In this document: piece after piece, positions 5,794-9,677 of the stretch
Position numbering within the stretch: the first letter of the stretch is position 1
Layout of the letters: every line of letters begins with the position of its first letter
NCBI GenBank assembly: GCA_019057975.1
Contig: JAHLWJ010000163.1
Coordinates: 1 to 9,677, forward strand
Reading direction: 5' to 3'
From: Promethearchaeota archaeon
Lineage (GTDB): Archaea > Asgardarchaeota > Lokiarchaeia > Sigynarchaeales > SOKP01
Length of the DNA stretch: 9,677 nucleotides
Notes under the pieces: model-generated
Database searches by the model: none
What the model was told of the DNA's origin: nothing
The model's input: only the letters and a program-made list of their open reading frames with translations
Translations under genes and position numbers: made by a program

Positions 5794-5844
5794 CCGAGTT
5801 ATAAATTAAAAATGCTTAAAAGATTTATTTAAGGTTGTGATAAG
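5794..5844. repeat. 51-bp intergenic repeat, copy R3
   Basis: Third copy, same orientation, 711 bases from R2 start to start. The inverted-repeat arms CTTAAA and TTTAAG are conserved while the 7-base centre has changed from AGATGTG to AGATTTA. It lies upstream of the nitroreductase gene. Confidence 0.8.
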
Positions 5845-5989
5845 ATAAGTTTAAATATATATCAATAATTAATATTTACTATTCATAGTACTATTACAGG
5901 ATTATTTATATCTATTTTATCTAATTCCTTCTTCTACTATGCTGGCATAAATACTATATAATAAGCCTTGAGCAAAAATATCATTGATA

Positions 5990-6012
5990 TGACCCCCAAA
6001 AATTGGACACAC
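5990..6012. repeat. terminal inverted repeat of an IS3-family element
   Basis: The sequence begins TGACCCCCAAAAATTGGACA, the form of an IS3-family terminal repeat, in which elements end TG...CA and often carry a CCCC-AAAAATTGGACA core. A 13-bp palindrome (ATATCA-T-TGATAT, 5978-5990) directly abuts it. No matching partner end is recognisable on the other side of the orfA remnant. Confidence 0.6.
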
Positions 6013-6014
6013 AA

Positions 6015-6197
6015 TTAACTAATCAGAACCAGCTGATGAGACTCACTTTCTTTATCTTTTTTATTAATTATATTTTCAAATTCTTCCAGTGATATCTTGT
6101 ATTCTCTTGATAACTCTGCCTGGGTAGCTGAACCCGATACAATAGATTCTACTACCTGTTTCTTGAAATCATTACTAAAGCTTCTTCTTACTCTCAT
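6015..6197 (-). pseudogene. IS3-family transposase OrfA, N-terminal fragment
   Basis: The 60-aa frame begins MRVRRSFSNDFKKQVVESIV and continues SGSATQAELSREYKIS, the helix-turn-helix opening of IS3/IS911-type OrfA proteins that recognises the element's ends. Intact OrfA is about 90-110 aa and normally goes on with an I-x-x-W-K-K-x segment and a leucine zipper. Here the match ends near residue 36 and is followed by a polar tail reaching a TAA only a few bases from the terminal repeat. AGGAGG at 6207-6212 lies 9 bases before the ATG, so it may still be translated. The start codon sits inside a 15-bp inverted repeat (6192-6206). The OrfB integrase domain is missing, so it is inactive as a transposase. 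Confidence 0.7.
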
Positions 6198-6276
6198 CTG
6201 ATGAGACCTCCTATCTCTTTAGTCTTTCTATTCTCACCAGTTATTCTAACCTAACTATTTTTAGTTAACAACGTGT

Positions 6277-7752
6277 CTAACCTATAGGGCTTGTTGCCCA
6301 AGGCACCTCAATTGCTAATTTTTTACCAAAACTCCTAAAAATATCTTTTACAATTCGAGTAACAACAGTAAATTTTCTTGAAAGACTGGATTTTATTTCC
6401 TCTATATCCAACATCTTTACCATTTTCTTTAAATTTAGTGCTGTGGCAGTCATAAGAAACTGTATTTCTACTTTTTTTAGACCCCTGAATCTTGCTCTTG
6501 ACATACCGTGATAGGTCTTAGCCTGTCCCATAATCCCTTCCAGAATAGTACCCCTTAGTTTCTGCATAACCTTTCCGTATCCTGAATCATACCAGCTTCT
6601 GGCTTTATCGTAGCAGGGACTATCATAACGGGATACTGTCCTAGAATTTCCTTTTCCTGATATGCACTTTCCCTTTAAAGGGCACAGGTTACAGTCTTTC
6701 TTGTTGGAACTGTAGTTTATGCGGTTTTGTGGACAATTTTTAGATCTTCTTTTAAGTAGCTTTCCATTGGGACATACGTAGCAGTCTCTAATGCTATCAT
6801 ACCTAAATTTATTTTTTGAAAAGTAGCCAGGCTTACTGGTTTTAGTTTCAGGTCTTATGGCGGTTTTAATGTTTTTGTCCTGAAGATAGGCAAGACACTC
6901 TTCAGATCCATATTTGGTATCAGCGGCAATCCAGGTTGGGGTACCCAGTATCCTCTCGTGTGATTCAACAAGGCCTGGAACTGCACTAATATCATGGGTT
7001 ACACTGGGAGATGGGCAAACTGCGGTAATTATTCCATTTGTATCTGTGGCTATATGAGCTTTATAGGAAAGGTGGCTTCCAGCACCAGGTTTACGGGTAA
7101 TAGTGGCATCAGGATCAGTAGTTGATCTTTTCCTTAAAGATAGCCTGTTTATATCCCTTCTTCTTTTACCCATTTTATCTTTATCAACCTCTCCGGTATA
7201 GCGGGCTCCACTCAGTTTCTTTTTAGGTTTATCTTTTCTGTCAAGTTTTCTCCAATACTGCCTGGGAGAAAGACCAATTTCAACCATAGAGCGGTCAGAT
7301 GCATCAGCTCTAACTATGGTGGAGTCAATTAACATCCCTTCACTTGATACAAGTCCTAGTTCTATACATTTTATGAGTATCTTTTCAAAGATATCTAAAA
7401 ATAACTTCTTTCCAAATCTTACTCTAGCTTTGGAAAATACACTGTGGTTTGGTACTTCTTCATCCAGGTCATATCCGATATACCAGCGGTAGGCAAGGTT
7501 GAGGGATATTTCCTCCACAAGCTTTCTTTCTGATCTAATGTCAAAAAGGTACCCAACCAGTAGCATTTTTACCAGGACCGCTGGATCAATAGAGGGCTTT
7601 CCTGTGTGGGAATAATAGCTTTTAGTAATATCCCTTACAAAATCGAAAGAGACCAGACTGTCCAGTCTCTTTAGAAAGTGATCCTCTGGTACCAGCGAAT
7701 CTAGATTTATATTGTAATAGATTCTTTGATTAAAATCTTTTTTGCCCTGCAC
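6277..7752 (-). CDS. IS1182-family DDE transposase
   Basis: This 491-aa protein has the order expected of IS1182/IS5-related transposases: an N-terminal DUF772-type region (about 15-120, with VPEDHFLKRLD and PSIDPAVLVKMLLVGYLFD) and a DDE catalytic domain. Candidate catalytic residues are Asp143 in MLIDSTIVRADAS, Asp278 in WIAADTKYG and Glu405 in GTILEGIMGQAK. Between the second Asp and the Glu is a Cys cluster (324, 327, 340, 354, 357, 363) that could bind a metal. It cuts and joins the ends of the element. The start is GTG at 7750-7752, inside the last codons of the companion gene (23-bp overlap), with AAGGTGG just upstream. The last residues, ATSPIG, are encoded by the terminal inverted repeat. 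Length and motifs indicate an intact enzyme. Confidence 0.92.
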   Translation of the reverse strand: MQGKKDFNQRIYYNINLDSLVPEDHFLKRLDSLVSFDFVRDITKSYYSHTGKPSIDPAVLVKMLLVGYLFDIRSERKLVEEISLNLAYRWYIGYDLDEEVPNHSVFSKARVRFGKKLFLDIFEKILIKCIELGLVSSEGMLIDSTIVRADASDRSMVEIGLSPRQYWRKLDRKDKPKKKLSGARYTGEVDKDKMGKRRRDINRLSLRKRSTTDPDATITRKPGAGSHLSYKAHIATDTNGIITAVCPSPSVTHDISAVPGLVESHERILGTPTWIAADTKYGSEECLAYLQDKNIKTAIRPETKTSKPGYFSKNKFRYDSIRDCYVCPNGKLLKRRSKNCPQNRINYSSNKKDCNLCPLKGKCISGKGNSRTVSRYDSPCYDKARSWYDSGYGKVMQKLRGTILEGIMGQAKTYHGMSRARFRGLKKVEIQFLMTATALNLKKMVKMLDIEEIKSSLSRKFTVVTRIVKDIFRSFGKKLAIEVPWATSPIG

Positions 7753-7921
7753 CGGCCACCTTCTTTCTTCTTAAGATAAGAGTATCTTTGTCTGATATTT
7801 CCCATTCAACAGGGTCACTTTTAGAAAAATTCATTGCCATAGCGATGGCCCTGGGGAAGTTAATGTAGTACTGGTTGAAATCTTTACGTGTTATCTGTTG
7901 TATCTTTGCAGTATAGCCCAT
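7730..7921 (-). CDS. AbrB/SpoVT-like small protein associated with the IS transposase
   Basis: The 63-aa protein begins MGYTAKIQQITRKDFNQYYI and continues FPRAIAMAMNFSKSDPVEWE, then DTLILRR. The pattern of an amphipathic strand, an F-P-x-A-I-A-x-A-M helix and a G/D-P-V-E-W...L-I-L-R-R end resembles swapped-hairpin AbrB-type DNA-binding proteins. Proteins of this type are, as far as I recall, encoded directly before transposases in Firmicutes. It overlaps the transposase frame by 23 bp. An AAGGAG ribosome binding site lies 6 bases before the ATG. A strong promoter and a 20-bp palindrome lie immediately upstream, so it may control transposase expression. A regulatory role is inference; the gene itself is well supported. 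Confidence 0.75.
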   Translation of the reverse strand: MGYTAKIQQITRKDFNQYYINFPRAIAMAMNFSKSDPVEWEISDKDTLILRRKKVAGAGQKRF

Positions 7922-7942
7922 TTTTTACTCCTTGATAGTTTG

Positions 7943-7962
7943 TAATAGTTAATTAACTATTA
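7943..7962. promoter_or_regulatory. 20-bp perfect palindrome downstream of the IS promoter (candidate operator)
   Basis: The 20 bases (TAATAGTTAATTAACTATTA) are a perfect palindrome. They start at the -10 box and cover the expected transcription start of the IS operon. A similar TAGTTA/TAACTA inverted repeat with a 4-base loop lies beyond the other end of the element at 6252-6267. It is a natural binding site for a dimeric protein such as the AbrB-like product, though binding is not shown. Confidence 0.45.
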
Positions 7963-7990
7963 TTATACATTATTACCAGGAGTTTGGCAA
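7962..7990 (-). promoter_or_regulatory. IS operon promoter using the terminal inverted repeat
   Basis: TTGCCA (7985-7990) and TATAAT (7962-7967) are exactly 17 bases apart on the minus strand. Five of the six -35 bases are the inner end of the terminal inverted repeat. It would drive the AbrB-like gene and the transposase. Confidence 0.65.
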
Positions 7991-7997
7991 CAAGCCC

Positions 7998-8213
7998 ATA
8001 GGGTTCACCCCAAAGTTATTTGGTAATATAAATAAAATTGTACTTATTATTTTTTCTTAATTAATAGAATAGGGTATACTAAATCTCTACAGATTCAGAA
8101 ACCTAAACCGCATGCCAGCCATTTTAAATAAGTCGCAGTATGGGGTAGGAGGACTATTAGCAGATTAAATATAGTGTTAATTAAATTCAAGGTAAACAAA
8201 TATTGATTTGAAA
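7998..8213. other. intergenic stretch between the IS and the HEPN-like gene
   Basis: About 215 bases hold no supportable gene. A TATACT hexamer at 8075-8080 could be a -10 box for the plus-strand gene downstream, but no good -35 box is at the right distance. A short plus-strand frame ending at 8167 has no start and no family match. Confidence 0.3.
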
Positions 8214-8993
8214 ATGAGATTATTATCATTTACATTTGACAGCAATTGTATATTCAGTTTTAAAAAATGTCTTTTTGAGTACGAAGGTAGGGAATTTGTT
8301 CTTATTCCAGGTGATGACAAAGTATGCGATACTTTACAAACAACTATGGAAAAAGAAGGGGAATGGCCAGAAATATTTAAAACTATTAATAAATTTTTAT
8401 TCTGTTTCGGATGGGCAAATTCATGCAGTTTTAAAGTAAAGGGCAGTAGTTCTTTTCCATTACAAGTAGATTTGTTTAATACCGAATCCCTTTATAGTGA
8501 AAATAGGCATTACAGAAATAAAAAATTAAATGATTTTAGTTCAATAATTGAAGTAAAAACAGAAGAACTTGAGATAGCCTTGTCTTTATTTAATGAGGCC
8601 AATTATACAAATGATGATTTCTATAAGTTTCTTTGCCTATGGAAAATATTAGAAATACGCTATCCAAACAGGAAAACAAAAACTGCTTCAGATTATATTA
8701 ACCAAATTTTAAGTAGCAATGTTAACATATATGTTCATGATTATATAAAAGATTTACAAAGTAGAAATATTAATATTGGAAAATATTTTAAGGAAAAATT
8801 TAGGTCATCAATAGTTCATATAACAAGGCCTCCTATAAAAATATCTTTTAAACAAAAAGATTTTAGGGATATAAAAAAAGCATGTTATTCTATAGATTCA
8901 TTTATAAGACATTTTATAAAAAAGGAACTTAATTTACCTAAGCATTGTAGTAAAATTAATGTTATTAAAATAAATACATTTAGAGTAGGATAA
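8214..8993 (+). CDS. MauJ/HEPN-like hypothetical protein
   Basis: The 259-aa product has an N-terminal half of unknown fold and a helical C-terminal half. There, DDFYKFLCLWKILEIRYPNR (about 134-153) is followed by FRSSIVHITRPP (196-207). A W-K-I-L-E-I helix and a later R-x4-H (R197, H202) are found in proteins annotated as MauJ-like and in Apea-type HEPN domains. In ribonuclease members of the HEPN fold R-x4-6-H is the catalytic motif, but many are not nucleases. The ATG at 8214 was preferred; a TTG two codons upstream is possible, and neither has a good ribosome binding site (AAGGT is about 20 bases away), so expression may be weak. It stands alone, very A+T-rich, just after the IS. Neither methylamine metabolism nor a defence role is shown by the neighbours. 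Confidence 0.65.
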   Translation: MRLLSFTFDSNCIFSFKKCLFEYEGREFVLIPGDDKVCDTLQTTMEKEGEWPEIFKTINKFLFCFGWANSCSFKVKGSSSFPLQVDLFNTESLYSENRHYRNKKLNDFSSIIEVKTEELEIALSLFNEANYTNDDFYKFLCLWKILEIRYPNRKTKTASDYINQILSSNVNIYVHDYIKDLQSRNINIGKYFKEKFRSSIVHITRPPIKISFKQKDFRDIKKACYSIDSFIRHFIKKELNLPKHCSKINVIKINTFRVG

Positions 8994-9187
8994 AAATTTC
9001 TATGTATTATAGTAAGTCCAACACAGTTAGCAATATGTGGTATATCGTCGGAAATAAGTTAAGAGGGTTTTAAGTCCCCAAGTTTTTTAAACTTTTTATT
9101 TATTATAGCTAATATTTTAAATATTATTAATATAAATATTTATATATAATTGTTTTTTAGATTTTAGAACCCTTCTGAAATTGATAA

Positions 9188-9550
9188 TTAAGCTTCGGTA
9201 TTCTCTTTGTTTTCTTCCTTTTCTTTTTTTGGAATAATTACTTCTTTTAGTGTTTCTGCTTTTTCTTTGCTTTTTTTCACAAATTCTTTTGTTTTGTCTA
9301 TGGCCTCAGTTACACCTTTTTTACTTTTTTCAACAAATTCTTCGGTTTTATCTTTTATATCTTTTCTAATCCCTTTTCCTGGTTTAGGTGCAAATAATAT
9401 TCCAATGATAATGCCTAAAAACAATCCAGTTAATAAAGAAATTAGTATCCCTAAAAAATAATTTTTTTCTTCTTTTTTTACTTCTTTTTTCTCTACTTTT
9501 TCTTCTTCTTTAACTTCTTCTTTTACCTTTTCTTTGTTTTCTTCATTCAT
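9188..9550 (-). CDS. YtxH-like membrane protein
   Basis: The 120-aa product has a highly charged Lys/Glu N-terminus (1-30), one hydrophobic segment (about 31-53, FLGILISLLTGLFLGIIIGI) and the signature LFAPKPGKGIRKDIKDK directly after it. This matches YtxH-like proteins, whose G-x-x-x-G membrane helix and L-F-A-P-K-x-G-K box are diagnostic. The C-terminal part is a long amphipathic Lys/Glu-rich helix. YtxH is a general-stress protein in Bacillus; its molecular role is unknown. The ATG at 9548-9550 has AAGGTGG 5 bases upstream, so it was preferred over an ATG 12 codons earlier that has no ribosome binding site. A TATAAT at 9614-9619 may be the -10 box. Confidence 0.85.
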   Translation of the reverse strand: MNEENKEKVKEEVKEEEKVEKKEVKKEEKNYFLGILISLLTGLFLGIIIGILFAPKPGKGIRKDIKDKTEEFVEKSKKGVTEAIDKTKEFVKKSKEKAETLKEVIIPKKEKEENKENTEA

Positions 9551-9583
9551 CTTTTCCACCTTATACCGTGTTAATGTAATAAT

Positions 9584-9599
9584 CAATTATTAATAATTG
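9584..9599. promoter_or_regulatory. 16-bp perfect palindrome in the YtxH-like gene leader
   Basis: CAATTATTAATAATTG is a perfect palindrome between a possible -10 box (9614-9619) and the ribosome binding site of the YtxH-like gene. It could be an operator, but its pure A+T core makes a chance origin possible. Confidence 0.25.
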
Positions 9600-9677
9600 T
9601 ATTTATGTTATTTATTATACAAATTATCACAAATTGGTAATATGTTCAAGATATATAATAATGGTTGGCTGCCCAGA

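Larger units (their letters stand above)
5990..6212 (-). mobile_element. internally deleted IS3-family remnant
   Basis: The stretch combines the ribosome binding site and 5' part of an IS3 orfA gene (start at 6197) with one IS3-type terminal repeat (5990-6012), which in an intact element would be separated by the rest of orfA and all of orfB, about a kilobase. The opposite end is not visible; the IS1182-type element begins about 70 bases beyond. It is a fossil that cannot move by itself. Confidence 0.55.
6280..8003 (-). mobile_element. IS1182-type insertion sequence with an AbrB-like companion gene
   Basis: A perfect 12-bp inverted repeat, GGGCTTGTTGCC, is at 6287-6298 and inverted at 7986-7997. 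Imperfect similarity continues outward (AACCTATA at the left, TATGGGTTC-like at the right), so the exact ends are uncertain by a few bases. The element of about 1.7 kb carries two minus-strand genes: a small AbrB-fold protein and a full-length DDE transposase. The reading frames are intact, so it may be active. The last codons of the transposase lie inside the left repeat and the -35 box of the element's promoter lies in the right repeat. No target-site duplication is obvious. Confidence 0.75.

Noticed and set aside
4404..5844. Integron-like gene cassette array with the 51-bp repeats as attC sites
   Set aside because: Same-direction genes each flanked by a repeat is suggestive, but the repeats lack the paired RYYYAAC and GTTRRRY core sites and the long imperfect hairpin of attC, and no integron integrase is present.
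4404..5844. CRISPR array
   Set aside because: Only three copies about 700 bp apart with whole genes between them; spacing and lack of cas genes exclude it.
8085..8167. Plus-strand in-frame peptide ending MPAILNKSQYGVGGLLAD as a decayed gene end
   Set aside because: It looks protein-like and ends in a stop, but it is short, has an upstream stop and no recognisable family match.
9080..9094. AAGTTT-TTT-AAACTT hairpin followed by a T-rich run, as a terminator
   Set aside because: The stem is only six A/T-rich pairs and would be too weak for a convincing intrinsic terminator.
9207..9461. Plus-strand hydrophobic frame opposite the YtxH-like gene
   Set aside because: Reverse reading of Lys/Glu-rich codons gives Phe/Ser/Leu-rich sequence; the YtxH signature on the other strand explains the region.

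Overview
The window reads as an accessory, rearranged stretch of a low-GC Firmicutes-type chromosome, probably an anaerobic Clostridia or Halanaerobiia lineage. The grounds are the A+T-rich sequence, strong AGGAGG-type ribosome binding sites, a sigma-I (SigI) fragment, a YtxH-like protein, a flavoredoxin/nitroreductase pair typical of anaerobes, and IS1182- and IS3-type elements. No species can be named from the sequence alone.

Layout. 1-1430: A+T-rich, all on the minus strand. It holds the first 13 codons of a gene running off the left edge, a 52-codon tyrosine-recombinase (integrase) stub with its own promoter, and a 329-aa PIN-like protein. 1427-2035: the PIN-like gene overlaps by 4 bp (ATGA) the end of a truncated sigI gene, which follows a small membrane-anchored coiled-coil gene. 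Base composition changes inside the sigI fragment near 1495, so the A+T-rich block looks joined into a broken sigI. 2241-2792: a RelE-type toxin and ribbon-helix-helix antitoxin, with a promoter and an operator of repeats exactly 10 bp apart. 2874-3798 (plus): a three-gene set of four-helix membrane protein, XRE repressor (4-bp overlap) and glycine-zipper protein. 3950-4249: a DUF2958 protein.

4404-5844: a flavoredoxin-type flavin reductase gene and a nitroreductase gene, both on the minus strand, separated and bracketed by three same-orientation copies of an ungapped 51-bp repeat. 5990-6212: an internally deleted IS3-family remnant. About 6280-8000: an apparently intact IS1182-type element with an AbrB-fold companion gene whose promoter is built partly from the terminal inverted repeat. 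8214-8993: a MauJ/HEPN-like protein with an R-x4-H motif. 9188-9550: a YtxH-like membrane protein.

The most notable points are the sigI-fragment/PIN translational coupling, the 51-bp repeat family around two flavoenzyme genes, and the IS with a candidate self-regulatory circuit. I see no complete multi-gene defence system. The PIN-like, HEPN-like, toxin-antitoxin and integrase remnants do give the region the character of a mobile or defence-rich island. No rRNA, tRNA, CRISPR array or recognisable riboswitch was seen.
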